Source of the DNA: Hymenobacter sp. DG01
GTDB lineage: Bacteria; Bacteroidota; Bacteroidia; Cytophagales; Hymenobacteraceae
Reading direction: 5' to 3'
DNA: 64,000 bases
Assembly (NCBI RefSeq): GCF_006352025.1
Contig: NZ_CP040936.1
Coordinates: forward strand, 186,001-250,000
Shown: one piece after another, positions 35,143 to 46,792 of the stretch
Layout of the letters: each line of letters begins with the position of its first letter
How positions within the stretch are numbered: position 1 is the stretch's first letter
Made by a program: the position numbers and the translations under genes
Notes under the pieces: model-generated
Database searches by the model: none
What the model saw: the letters and a program-made list of their open reading frames with translations, nothing else
What the model was told of the DNA's origin: nothing

Positions 35143-36351
35143 ATGTATCCACGAGTATGCCTGTTGGCTGGTTTGTGTGCCGGCCCCGCCCTGGTGTTTG
35201 GCCAAGCCTTGCGAGAAGGCGACCTGTTGCCGCCGTTTACTCTCTCGCAGGTAGTGAACCGCAGTGGGGGCGGCTTCAGCTCTACCGAAGCGAAAGGCAA
35301 AGTGCTGGTAATTGAGTTCTGGGGAACGTGGTGCAGCCCGTGTATTCCGGCCCTGCTCCATCTCGATTCGCTGCAGCAGGCCTTTCCGCAGCAGCTGCAG
35401 GTAATAGGGATAGCCAACGACTCAGAGCAGCGGCTACGGACTTTTGTGGCCCGGCGGCCGGTGCAGTTGCCGCTGGCGGCTCTGCCCGACCAGAACGCCC
35501 CGCTTTACCGACACTTCCCGCATAATAGTGTACCGCACACCGTCGTCATTGGCAAAGACCAGCGCGTGCTTGCCATTACGCGGCCCGATCAGCTAACTAC
35601 CACCTCCCTGCGGGCTATTCTGGCCGGTAAAAATGCCAAGCTGCAAGCTAAACACGATGTGGTAGTGAAAGACCCTTTGGTGTTCTTCCCGGCCGATACA
35701 GCTACCCGTTTCGCCGTGAGCGTCCGGCCCTACCTGCAGGGCCAAAACAGCCAACTGCGCCGCGACCAGACCCCCGGCCTGCGCGGGCGCCGACTCACGG
35801 CCATTAATGTGCCCGTGGAAACCTTATTCCGCGAAGCCTACGGAATGTCGCACCTACGGGTGAAAAACGAGCTGCCCGCCCTGCAAGTCAGCCAGGAACC
35901 CGCTAACCTGGTGTGCCTGGATTTGATTGTGCCCACGGCGGACAAAGCCCACCTGCTCCGGCACCTGCGCCAGGAGCTACCCCGCCAGTTTCCGGTACAG
36001 CCCCAGCTAGTGCGCGAAAGCCGGCCGGTGTACGTGCTGCGGCAAAGCAAATCCCGGCAGCCCTGGCCGGAGTCTAAGAAGCCAGAAAGCGGCATGTGGT
36101 CGGGTAAAGGGCTGGAGGTAGAAGGGGGCCGGGTGGAGATGCTGCGCGACTTTCTGGAGAATATGTCGAGCAAGCCCGTGGTAGATGAAACGGGCCTGCT
36201 GGGACGCTACGATATAAAGCTGGAACTACAACCAGAAGCCAATAGAGCGGAAATTCTGAAGTCCTTGCAAGCTATGGGCTTGGAACTGGAAGAGGCGACC
36301 CGCAAGATTGAGATACTGCAGCTAAGTCCCGGCCGCCTGACTGTTCAATAG
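35143..36351 (+). CDS. Thioredoxin-like (TlpA) domain fused to DUF3738
   Basis: 402 residues with a signal peptide (about 1-20, GPALVFGQ). Residues about 22-170 are a TlpA/AhpC-type thioredoxin domain with the redox motif WGTWCSPCIPALL and VPHTVVIGKDQRV. From about 190 the chain follows the DUF3738 (TIGR03435-type) pattern: RGRRLTAINVPVETLFREAY, LLRHLRQELPRQFPVQ, VEMLRDFLENM, and the typical VVDETGLLGRYDIKLEL. The two domains are usually separate genes or combined only in some phyla. Periplasmic redox role is likely; the DUF3738 part has no known function. A perfect terminator follows. Confidence 0.9.
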   Translation: MYPRVCLLAGLCAGPALVFGQALREGDLLPPFTLSQVVNRSGGGFSSTEAKGKVLVIEFWGTWCSPCIPALLHLDSLQQAFPQQLQVIGIANDSEQRLRTFVARRPVQLPLAALPDQNAPLYRHFPHNSVPHTVVIGKDQRVLAITRPDQLTTTSLRAILAGKNAKLQAKHDVVVKDPLVFFPADTATRFAVSVRPYLQGQNSQLRRDQTPGLRGRRLTAINVPVETLFREAYGMSHLRVKNELPALQVSQEPANLVCLDLIVPTADKAHLLRHLRQELPRQFPVQPQLVRESRPVYVLRQSKSRQPWPESKKPESGMWSGKGLEVEGGRVEMLRDFLENMSSKPVVDETGLLGRYDIKLELQPEANRAEILKSLQAMGLELEEATRKIEILQLSPGRLTVQ

Positions 36352-36368
36352 CTATTCGTGAAGTCGTT

Positions 36369-36413
36369 AAAAACACGAAGCCCCAACAGAGACTGTTGGG
36401 GCTTCGTGTTTTT
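36369..36413. terminator. Long perfect terminator
   Basis: AAAAACACGAAGCCCCAACA pairs fully with its complement across a short loop, ending in TTTTT. It closes the thioredoxin/DUF3738 gene. Confidence 0.93.
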
Positions 36414-36467
36414 GGTTCCTTATATAGAGTGGAAGGATAGTAAGAGTCGCCACACTTTGCAGGAACG

Positions 36468-36559
36468 TCATTCCGAGCGGAGTCGAGGAATCTCGCGTGC
36501 TGACGTCTGATTACTATCCCACCATCAGCACGCGAGATGTCTCGACAAGCTCGACATGA
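36468..36559. repeat. GAGC hairpin element, paired copies
   Basis: Two copies face each other: TCATTCCGAGCGGAGTCGAG on the plus strand and TCATGTCGAGCTTGTCGAGA on the minus strand, both continuing into ATCTCGCGTGCT. Together they make a palindrome of about 92 bp between convergent genes. Confidence 0.85.
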
Positions 36560-36596
36560 CGGATCTTTATGTTACTGTCCATGCACTCTATGCAAT

Positions 36597-39776
<3,180 letters not shown>

Positions 39777-39864
39777 GGGCAGTTGCAGCGGTTAGAATGG
39801 GTAGGCTGCGAATTTAGCGGAATTGAAGGGGATGAATGGCTTGCGCGTGTGAAACGGAAAGGTG

Positions 39865-40023
39865 TCATTCTGAACGAAGCCAGAACATCATTCCGAGCGG
39901 AGTCGAGGAATCTCGCATGCTTCTCTAAAACGTCATGTCGAGCTTGCCGAGACATCTCGCGCGCCGTTGTTGGGTTACTATTGCAACGACAGCACGCGAG
40001 ATGTCTCGGCAAGCTCGACATGA
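39865..40023. repeat. GAGC hairpin element cluster, four copies
   Basis: One partial copy (TCATTCTGAACGAAGCCAGA, 39865) and three full copies (39888-39921 +, 39933-39965 +, 39991-40023 -) fill the spacer between the GH3 fusion and the phosphatase gene. The last two face each other and can pair. This is the densest cluster in the window. Confidence 0.85.
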
Positions 40024-40066
40024 CGTTCTATTTACTCTTTGCTATTTCTGCTACTGACCTGCCTCG

Positions 40067-41089
40067 CTACTTGCCTACCTCAATCTTCTCCGAGTAGAAT
40101 ACCTTGCCCTCATCGCCGCGTAGCGAAGCCGTGACGAACAGCCGCTTGCCTTTGGGTTGAAACTGGAAGAGAGCGTAGTGCTTCTGGTTCACGAGGGGGC
40201 CTACGCGGTACTGGTTCGGCTCGCCGGTGTTCTGAGTGGCAGGGTGGGTGAGGCCACTGGATGTTACCTCGTACACGGGGTAGGAAACGCCCGGAACCGT
40301 CATTTTTGACACCTCCCCAATGTGCCGGTCGCCGCTGATGAGTAGCACGCCCTTGGCTTTGGTAGAAGCCAGCAGGCTGAATAGGCGCTGGCGGGCGGCC
40401 GGGAAGTTGGCCCACTTCTCGAAGCGGTGCTCTTGAGGCAGAAACTGAATACCCGAGGCAATGATGTGGGCGTCGGCATCGGAGTTTTGGAGCTGGGCTT
40501 GCAGCCACTGCCATTGCGCCTCGCCCAGGATGTCGCCGGTAGGGTTGGGCTGGTACACCCGTTGAGCGTCGCGGGTGAGCGGGTCCTGGAAATACCGGTC
40601 GTCGAGCAGAATGACTTTCACTTTCTTTTTACCGGCCTGGTACTCGTAGGCAGCATGAATACCTTCTTGCTGGCGGCGTGGGCTACCGGCTGGCTCCTGC
40701 AGAAAGTCGAGGGCCAGCTGCTGGTTCTGGGCTTTGAAGGGGTAGGTCTTGTCGCCGTCGTTGCGGCCGTAGTCGTGGTCGTCCCAGGTGCCGATGACGG
40801 CGGTGCCTTGCTCGCGCAGGCGGCGGTAGTCGGGCTGGTTGAGCTGGGCATCGTACTTGGCTTTGAGCACGGCCGGGTCGTCAGAGTCGCCGTAAATATT
40901 GTCACCCAGCCAGATCCATACATTAGGCTTGTCCTTGGCAATATCGTCCCAGAGAGGTTGGGGCAGGTCGTGGCGGTTGCAGGAGCCGAAGGTAATGCGC
41001 AGGTCGTTGCCGGATTTTTGCGCGGTAGCCGGCGGGCTGGTCAGCAACAGAGAACCAGCAGCCAGCAGGTAGGTCAGAGCTGTTTTCAT
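40067..41089 (-). CDS. PhoD-like secreted phosphatase/phosphodiesterase
   Basis: 340 residues from ATG 41089, which begins the signal peptide (MKTALTYLLAAGSLLLTSPP, then ATAQ). A longer frame upstream lacks a signal. The metal-binding blocks of the alkaline phosphatase D family are clear: ITFGSCNRHD, WIWLGDNIYGDSDDP, IGTWDDHDYGRNDGD and LLISGDRHIGEVSK. It would release phosphate from organic esters outside the cytoplasm. A CATCTTTG box lies just before its ATG. Alone on the minus strand between the GH3 fusion and the metal-uptake cluster. Confidence 0.93.
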   Translation of the reverse strand: MKTALTYLLAAGSLLLTSPPATAQKSGNDLRITFGSCNRHDLPQPLWDDIAKDKPNVWIWLGDNIYGDSDDPAVLKAKYDAQLNQPDYRRLREQGTAVIGTWDDHDYGRNDGDKTYPFKAQNQQLALDFLQEPAGSPRRQQEGIHAAYEYQAGKKKVKVILLDDRYFQDPLTRDAQRVYQPNPTGDILGEAQWQWLQAQLQNSDADAHIIASGIQFLPQEHRFEKWANFPAARQRLFSLLASTKAKGVLLISGDRHIGEVSKMTVPGVSYPVYEVTSSGLTHPATQNTGEPNQYRVGPLVNQKHYALFQFQPKGKRLFVTASLRGDEGKVFYSEKIEVGK

Positions 41090-41282
41090 AGGGCAAAGAT
41101 GCAAACGGGCTTTACCTCTGCACGCGGGGTAGTAATATGGTAACAATGCCTTACGGCTCAGAAAACCGTGAAAAACAAGTTTCCAGTGTGTATAAAATCT
41201 GGCCACTGACGTATAATACTTGGTGCAAGAGGCCGGAGGGTGTTCCTTTGCACCAGTATTCGTAGCTTCTCATTTGTTTCCT

Positions 41283-41663
41283 GTGCGTCAGGCTATAGCT
41301 ATTCTGCTGCTGTTCTCGCTCTCGGTGCACTGCACCGGGCAGCTGGGTATTGCGGTGAGCTGGTGGCTGAATCAGGACTACATTGCCCGGGTGCTGTGCA
41401 TCAACCGCGACAAGCCCCAGTTGAAGTGTAATGGCAAGTGTCACCTGCGCAAGCAGCTGAAGGTTGTGGCCGAGCACGAGAAAAAGCAGCAGCCCGGCAG
41501 CAAGCAGGTAGTACAGGATATCAACCTGTTTTGCGCCTCGGTGGTGCCTCTGCGCCTCACACCACCCACGCACTTCCACACTACCCCCCATTACGGGGCG
41601 TACCGCGTGGAGTCCTACGCCTGGGACCGGCCCGGCCCCGACCACCCGCCCGCAGAGGGCTGA
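41283..41663 (+). CDS. Small Cys-motif membrane protein next to a TonB receptor
   Basis: 126 residues from GTG 41283, chosen because a signal-anchor begins there (IAILLLFSLSVHCTGQ). Within residues about 35-60 is WLNQDYIARVLCINRDKPQ followed by LKCNGKCHLRKQL, a C-x9-C-x3-C pattern. The rest is Lys/Gln-rich, and then His/Pro-rich near the end (PTHFHTTPHYG). I have seen this kind of short protein beside TonB receptors in Bacteroidota, so a metal-binding or metal-sensing role is plausible. It is the first gene of a cluster with a TonB receptor, a PepSY protein and a lipoprotein. Confidence 0.75.
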   Translation: MRQAIAILLLFSLSVHCTGQLGIAVSWWLNQDYIARVLCINRDKPQLKCNGKCHLRKQLKVVAEHEKKQQPGSKQVVQDINLFCASVVPLRLTPPTHFHTTPHYGAYRVESYAWDRPGPDHPPAEG

Positions 41664-41765
41664 TTGACCCCGGTTTAACCCAATCTGGTGGGCCCGCGCG
41701 GCTAGCCTGGCACCTGCGTGTGCTAGGGCCTTGGCGCGGCCTGCCGTCAATCAGCCTTTCTTCCT

Positions 41766-44156
41766 GTGAGAAAAACGTTATTGCTGCCTCTGGCCCTATG
41801 CGCCAGTCAGGCCGCATGGGCCCAACGTGCCCTAACCGGCCGCGTCTTCGATGCAGCCACCAAAGAACCTTTAATTGGAGCCACCATCCGGACAGCCAAT
41901 GGGCAAGTAGGCACCGCCACCAACACAAACGGACAGTTTTCCCTGACCACCTCGGCCAATGAACTGGTGGTGTCAGCGGTGGGGTATGAGCCATTCACGG
42001 TGGCCGTGCCGGCCGAGGGCGCACCCCTGCGCGTGGCCCTGAACCCGGCCGTGCAGGACCTGCAAACCGTGGTGGTAACTGCCAGCCGCGAGGCCCAGCT
42101 GCGCACCGATGCGCCGGTAGCCATTGCCAAACTCTCGCCTACCCTGGTGCAGGACACCAAACCTACCTTGCTGGCCGAGCTGATCAACAAAGTGCCGGGC
42201 GTGGTGATGCTCAACTACGGCAACGAGCAGCACGCCATGGGCATCCGGCAGCCTTTTGGCACCAACGCCTACTTCTTGTATCTGGAAGATGGAATTCCGT
42301 TGCGGCCTATGGGCGTGTTCAACCACAACGCGCTGCTAGAATCGAATCCGCTGGCTATTAACTCCATAGAGGTAGTGAAGGGCCCAGCGTCCTCGCTCTA
42401 CGGCCCCGAGGCAGTAGGTGGCGCCCTCAACCTGCTTACCAAACGCCCTACCTCCGTACCAACGGCCAGTGTGGGCGTGCAGGCCGATAACTACGGCTAC
42501 CGGCGGGTGCAATTTGGGGGCGGCGGCATGCTCACGCCCCAGCTCGGGGGCTTTGTGAGTGGCTACGTGGCCCGGCAGCGCAACTCCTGGCTGGCCAGCT
42601 CCGACTACGATAAAGTCAGCCTGAACGCCCGCCTGGAATACGCTCTCGGAACCCGCACCCACCTAACTGCGGCTGCCTCTTACAACGACTACGATTCCCA
42701 GACCAGCGGCTCGGTGGATAGCGTGGCTTACTACCGCCGCGAGTACAGCAGCCCGACTGATTTTACCTACCGCAAAACTTACGCTCTGCGCGCCCGCCTC
42801 ACCGCCGAGCAGCAGTGGAACGCGCAAAACCAGACCACCCTCACCGGCTTCTTTCGCGACAACAGCATCGGCCAGAACCCCTCATACGGCATCCGGTGGC
42901 GGGCCGGGGCTACTACCGCTACGGGCGAGGTCAACGAGAACCGCTTTAAGAGTTACGGCCTGATTGCCCAGCATAGTGTGCGCTGGAATTGGCTGAACTC
43001 GCGCCTGATTGGTGGGGCTAGCTTCGATTATTCGCCTACCCAGTACGATGCCCACCAGATTGACCTGGCAGCCCAGTTGCGGGCCGATAAGAAGTCGGTG
43101 GAGAAGTATACCATCATGGCCGACCGGCCTGACCTTCCTGTTGCCAACTACGATACCGACCTGCTGAACTCGGCCGTGTACGCGCAGCTGGATTTTCATC
43201 CGCTGCCTAAGCTGCAGCTTACCCTGGGCGGGCGCTTTGACCGCCTGTCTTTCGATTACGACAACTACCTCGATAAGTCAAGCGGCACCAAAACCTTCCA
43301 GCAGGCTACCCCCAAAATCGGGCTGACCTACGACCTAGGCCACGGCCGGGGGCTGTACGCCAACTACTCACAGGGCTTCACGCCGCCTGGCCTCACAGCT
43401 ATTTTCCGGAAGCGCCCCGGAACCGGTGTTACCACAACCACCGGCGAGGTAGTGCCCGCCGAGTTCTACTACAACCTGCAGCCGGCCCGCTTTTACAACC
43501 GCGAAATTGGGGGCTGGGCTTCCTTGCTAGACAACAAGGTGTACTTGGATGTGGCGTTGTACCAGCTGGGTGGGCGCAACGAACTGCTCAGCATCCGCCA
43601 GCCCGATAACTCCACCGACTACCAGAGTGCCGGCAAAACCCTGCACCGCGGCATCGAATACAGCCTGACCTGGAAGCCTACCGCCGAGCTGTTCTTCCGC
43701 TTCGGCGGCACCAACGCCGTGCACCGCTTCGAGGAGTTTGCCCTCAGCACCAACGCCACCGACGCGGTAAAGGACGTGAACGGCAAGCAAATGCCCCAGG
43801 CCCCGCGCTGGGTTGCCAATACCGAGCTGACCTACAAGCCGCAGTGGCTGCGCGGCCTGCGCGCTTCCCTGGAGTATCAGCGCATTAGCAGCTGGTACCA
43901 AGACCAGGTAAACCGGGTGCGCTACGATGACCGGACACTGTTTGGCACCCGTGGTGTGAGCGTGCTCAACGCCCGGGCCGGCTACAGCTGGCGCGAAACG
44001 CTGGAAGTCTTCGTGAACGTCATCAACCTCACCGACGAGCTATACGCCAACGCCGCCACTCGCGGCAACGCCCTCACCGACCGCACTACCTTCACGCCCG
44101 CCGCTCCCCGCACGGTATCGGTAGGAGTGCAGTACAATTTTGTGGGGAAGAAGTGA
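41766..44156 (+). CDS. TonB-dependent receptor, siderophore/metal type
   Basis: 796 residues from GTG 41766, where a signal peptide starts (ALCASQAAWAQ). A carboxypeptidase-regulatory-like domain (LTGRVFDAATKEPLIGATIR) precedes the plug (LLAELINKVPGVVMLNYG, VKGPASSLYGPEAVGGALN) and a barrel ending SVGVQYNFVGKK. It lacks the SusC mark and resembles FecA/CirA-type receptors. The adjacent PepSY gene and Cys-motif protein point to iron or copper complexes. 102 bp separate it from the small Cys-motif gene. Confidence 0.93.
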   Translation: MRKTLLLPLALCASQAAWAQRALTGRVFDAATKEPLIGATIRTANGQVGTATNTNGQFSLTTSANELVVSAVGYEPFTVAVPAEGAPLRVALNPAVQDLQTVVVTASREAQLRTDAPVAIAKLSPTLVQDTKPTLLAELINKVPGVVMLNYGNEQHAMGIRQPFGTNAYFLYLEDGIPLRPMGVFNHNALLESNPLAINSIEVVKGPASSLYGPEAVGGALNLLTKRPTSVPTASVGVQADNYGYRRVQFGGGGMLTPQLGGFVSGYVARQRNSWLASSDYDKVSLNARLEYALGTRTHLTAAASYNDYDSQTSGSVDSVAYYRREYSSPTDFTYRKTYALRARLTAEQQWNAQNQTTLTGFFRDNSIGQNPSYGIRWRAGATTATGEVNENRFKSYGLIAQHSVRWNWLNSRLIGGASFDYSPTQYDAHQIDLAAQLRADKKSVEKYTIMADRPDLPVANYDTDLLNSAVYAQLDFHPLPKLQLTLGGRFDRLSFDYDNYLDKSSGTKTFQQATPKIGLTYDLGHGRGLYANYSQGFTPPGLTAIFRKRPGTGVTTTTGEVVPAEFYYNLQPARFYNREIGGWASLLDNKVYLDVALYQLGGRNELLSIRQPDNSTDYQSAGKTLHRGIEYSLTWKPTAELFFRFGGTNAVHRFEEFALSTNATDAVKDVNGKQMPQAPRWVANTELTYKPQWLRGLRASLEYQRISSWYQDQVNRVRYDDRTLFGTRGVSVLNARAGYSWRETLEVFVNVINLTDELYANAATRGNALTDRTTFTPAAPRTVSVGVQYNFVGKK

Positions 44157-44215
44157 GGGGTAAGAGGCAGGTAAACAGTGGCAGGAGAAGGGTAGGGCAA
44201 CGGCCCTAAAACGTG

Positions 44216-44246
44216 TCATGCTGAGTGCTGTCGAAGCATCCCTACC
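44216..44246 (+). repeat. GAGC hairpin element, single arm
   Basis: TCATGCTGAGTGCTGTCGAA followed by GCATCCCTACC, then CTCTGGCTAA as in the copies at 14848 and 51938. No clear facing arm remains. It lies in the 264-bp spacer between the TonB receptor and the PepSY gene. Confidence 0.7.
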
Positions 44247-44420
44247 TCTGGCTAATCTTGATGGGGTAGCAGCTAGAACCGCTCTGTAGCCCAGCAAGAT
44301 CAAGCACGGAGGTTGATTTGATAACGTCACCTCACACGATGCCCGGCGGCGTCAGCGCACCGGATGACCTTCTACAAAAGAACCAACGAGGCCTTGCGTC
44401 CTTGACAACAGACATTTCTT

Positions 44421-45983
44421 ATGCAAACAACTCAACAAACCGCCCCAGCAGTTCGGGCTGCCGGCCCTATAAAGCGGGTGGTGCAGCGCAATATGTACCG
44501 CTGGCACCGCATCATCGGGCTGCTGACGGTGGTACCGGTTATCCTCTGGACCCTCAGCGGCCTCGCGCACCCACTGATGAGCAACTGGCTGCGGCCGAAA
44601 ATAGCCCGCGAAGCTTTGGTGCCTACCCCCTTGGCCAAGCCAAAGGTGGCGTTGCGGCAGGTGCTGACGCAGAATCAGATTGCCAGCCTACGTAGTGTGC
44701 GCGTGGTGCAGTGGCAGGAGCAGCAGGCGTACCAGGTGCAGCTAGGCACCGAAGCGCCTACTGCCGTGCCGCGCTATTTCAGCGCCGAAACGGGGCAGCC
44801 CTTGCCTGTCAGCGCCGACCGGCAGTACGCCGAGCAACTGGCCCGCTATTTCACCCAAGACTCTACGGCGCAAGTGAGCAGCGCCGTGCGCATCACCGGC
44901 TTCGACCAGGAGTATAAGTTTGTGAACCGCCTGCTGCCCGTGTGGCGCATTGCCCTCGACCGGCCCGACGGGTTGGTAGTGTACGTGGAAACGGCCCCGG
45001 CCCGGCTGGCTACGTTCAACAACGCCAGCCGCAGCGCCTTCATTCGGGTGTTCGACTTGTTCCACAACTGGTCGTGGCTGGAGTTGATAGGCAACAATAC
45101 GTTCCAGGTACTGACCATGCTGGTGCTGCTGGGTATCATCATCGCCTCGGCCGTGAGTGGGCTGGTGATTTACGGGTTCATGTGGAATAAATTCCGCAAG
45201 CCCCGCAATGCCCAGGACCGGGTAGGCTGGCTGCGCAAGTACCACCGGCAGGTAGGGTTGGCCGTGGCCTTGGTTACGTTCACCTTCGCGGGCAGCGGGG
45301 CCTTCCACGTCTACCTCAAGCTTCACCCCGACGACAGGCTGCGTTACCAGCACGCGCCCGCCGTGCTTACCCCCGCCTTGGCCGTGGACCTCACGGAGTT
45401 GCCTCTGGCCTGGGAATCGGTGCAACAGGTAACCTTGGCGGAGTTGAACGGACAGGTGTACTACCAGGTATTCCTGCTTCCGGCAGAAAAGCCCACCGGC
45501 CCGGCGGCCGGCGCCAGCACCGGCCAGCCAGTGGAAGCGGTGCGCGCTACCCCCGTAGTCTACTACAATGCCGCTACCGGCCAGCTGCTGCCCGACGGCG
45601 CCACTCACTACGCGGCGTTTCTGGCTAACACCTTCCTGCAACAAGCCGGGGGTGGTGCTACCCCTGCCATGAGCGGCAAACCTACCCTGGTGGATCATTT
45701 CGAAGGCGAGTACGGCTTCATCAACAAGCGCCTGCCCGTTATGAAAGTGGCCTACAATACCCCGCAGAAAACCACCTTGTACGTGGAACCCGCTACCGGC
45801 CGCCTCGCCGCCCGCGTCGAGAATGTAGCCCGCTACGAAGGCCTGAGCTTCGCCTTCCTGCACAAGTACCACGCCGCCGGGGAGCTGGGCAAAAACATCC
45901 GTGACATCATCACGATGCTGGCTGCCGCCGGCGTATTGGCCGTGTCGGTGCTGGGCTTGTGGCTATTTATCAAGATGAAATGA
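44421..45983 (+). CDS. PepSY-domain membrane protein
   Basis: 520 residues. The opening NMYRWHRIIGLLTVVPVILW is typical of PepSY-associated membrane proteins, followed by a periplasmic PepSY region, a pair of helices (about 235-260, LTMLVLLGIIIASAVSGLV), KYHRQVGLAVALVTFTFAG, a second PepSY region (DHFEGEYGFINKRLPVMKVA), and a C-terminal helix. Such proteins sit next to siderophore or haem receptors and may reduce or release the metal in the periplasm. Its stop overlaps the next ATG by four bases, so the two are coupled. Confidence 0.9.
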   Translation: MQTTQQTAPAVRAAGPIKRVVQRNMYRWHRIIGLLTVVPVILWTLSGLAHPLMSNWLRPKIAREALVPTPLAKPKVALRQVLTQNQIASLRSVRVVQWQEQQAYQVQLGTEAPTAVPRYFSAETGQPLPVSADRQYAEQLARYFTQDSTAQVSSAVRITGFDQEYKFVNRLLPVWRIALDRPDGLVVYVETAPARLATFNNASRSAFIRVFDLFHNWSWLELIGNNTFQVLTMLVLLGIIIASAVSGLVIYGFMWNKFRKPRNAQDRVGWLRKYHRQVGLAVALVTFTFAGSGAFHVYLKLHPDDRLRYQHAPAVLTPALAVDLTELPLAWESVQQVTLAELNGQVYYQVFLLPAEKPTGPAAGASTGQPVEAVRATPVVYYNAATGQLLPDGATHYAAFLANTFLQQAGGGATPAMSGKPTLVDHFEGEYGFINKRLPVMKVAYNTPQKTTLYVEPATGRLAARVENVARYEGLSFAFLHKYHAAGELGKNIRDIITMLAAAGVLAVSVLGLWLFIKMK

Positions 45984-46423
45984 GCGTCCCAATGAACTTG
46001 AGTTTACGGCTGCGTTACGCAGCTCTTTCCCTGCTCGCAGTGGCCTGCCAGCCCCAAGAAAATCAGCCGCTGGAAAGCAAAACACCCGCTACCCGTGCGG
46101 CCGTTATGCGCCACCACGACGAGCTGATGGCCCGCATGGATGGACTCATATCGGAACGCCAGCGCCTCGCCGCCCAGCTCGTTGGCCTGGATTCTACTAC
46201 CACCTCGGGCCAAGCCAAAGCCGAGCGCCTGCACCGCATCATCAGGGGCTTGCGCCGCGCCGATGCCGCCATGATGACCTGGATGCACCAGTACAAAGAA
46301 CCCGACACTGTGCAGCTGACCGCCCACCAATACGAGGATTTTTGGGCTGCCGAAGCGCAGGAGCTAACGGATTTAGAACGCCAGATGACCGCTGCCCTGG
46401 ATTCGGCCAAAGCTGTGAGGTAA
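45980..46423 (+). CDS. Small lipoprotein, helical, unknown function
   Basis: 147 residues. ATG 45980 overlaps the stop of the PepSY gene (ATGA), which supports this start; ATG 45992 is also possible. A lipoprotein signal ends SLLAVACQ. The remainder is helical with coiled-coil-like Leu/Arg spacing (MDGLISERQRLAAQL, TDLERQMTAALDSAK), and with His and Met in the middle (MRHHDELM, MMTWMHQY). Its role in the metal cluster is unknown. A hairpin follows the stop. Confidence 0.8.
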   Translation: MSVPMNLSLRLRYAALSLLAVACQPQENQPLESKTPATRAAVMRHHDELMARMDGLISERQRLAAQLVGLDSTTTSGQAKAERLHRIIRGLRRADAAMMTWMHQYKEPDTVQLTAHQYEDFWAAEAQELTDLERQMTAALDSAKAVR

Positions 46424-46452
46424 GTATCTGACTATAATAGTTTATGTAGCAC

Positions 46453-46496
46453 GCATGCCCGTGTCACTGGTTTAATCAACAGTGGCCCGGGCATAC
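46453..46496 (+). terminator. Hairpin after the PepSY/lipoprotein genes
   Basis: ATGCCCG with CGGGCAT and an inner CACTG with CAGTG form a stem of two helices. There is no T run, so it may be a weak terminator or a stability hairpin. It separates the metal-uptake cluster from the leader region of the next operon. Confidence 0.5.
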
Positions 46497-46626
46497 GCAT
46501 TGTACAGGCTACGTAGATAGTAACGATATAGTATTGGCTTAACTGCTGAAAGCCGAAGAATGAATACGAGTAAGGGCCAGCAAAACCTTTGGTTTGTACT
46601 GGCCAAAGATTAATTCGAACGAAGGA

Positions 46627-46659
46627 TTTGCATTTCTGAAAATTCCGCTTGTACATTTA
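46627..46659 (+). promoter_or_regulatory. Bacteroidota promoter (-33 TTTG, -7 TACATTTA)
   Basis: TTTG at 46627-46630 and TACATTTA at 46652-46659 are 21 bases apart, the spacing of the TTG / TAnnTTTG promoters of this phylum. The -7 box differs from consensus only in its last base. The transcript would start about 46665, some 25 bases before the SAM aptamer. Confidence 0.6.
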
Positions 46660-46690
46660 CAGCACCAATTCTTTCTCTCACAAAGGATTG

Positions 46691-46782
46691 TTTTTATACA
46701 GAGGCGCGGAGAGACAGGCTCGATGAACCGCCGACAACCCCCGGAACATCCGGAACGGTGCCAAGTCCTGACCATATAAAAA
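46691..46782 (+). promoter_or_regulatory. SAM-I-clan riboswitch aptamer (compact, no clear P4)
   Basis: The conserved S-box core is visible in order: GGAGAGACAGGCTCGATGAA, then GACAACC, then GGTGCCAAGTCCTG. P1 is an 8-bp closing stem, TTTTTATA (46691-46698) with TATAAAAA (46775-46782). P2 is GGCG (46703-46706) with CGCC (46729-46732). P3 is CCGG with CCGG (46741-46744, 46750-46753). GGC at 46717-46719 can form the pseudoknot with GCC at 46760-46762. A separate P4 is not seen, so it is a short variant, about 92 nt long. It should bind S-adenosylmethionine. The A-rich 3' strand of P1 lies just before the start codon of the small ORF, so ligand binding could block translation. Confidence 0.75.
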
Positions 46783-46792
46783 CAACAACGCC

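Noticed and set aside
41660..41755. Inverted repeat CTGATTGAC/GTCAATCAG before the TonB receptor
   Set aside because: Only nine bases per arm and almost 80 bases apart; could be chance.
46595..46779. 60-codon frame covering the aptamer
   Set aside because: Conserved RNA motifs explain this stretch better, and the frame crosses the promoter.
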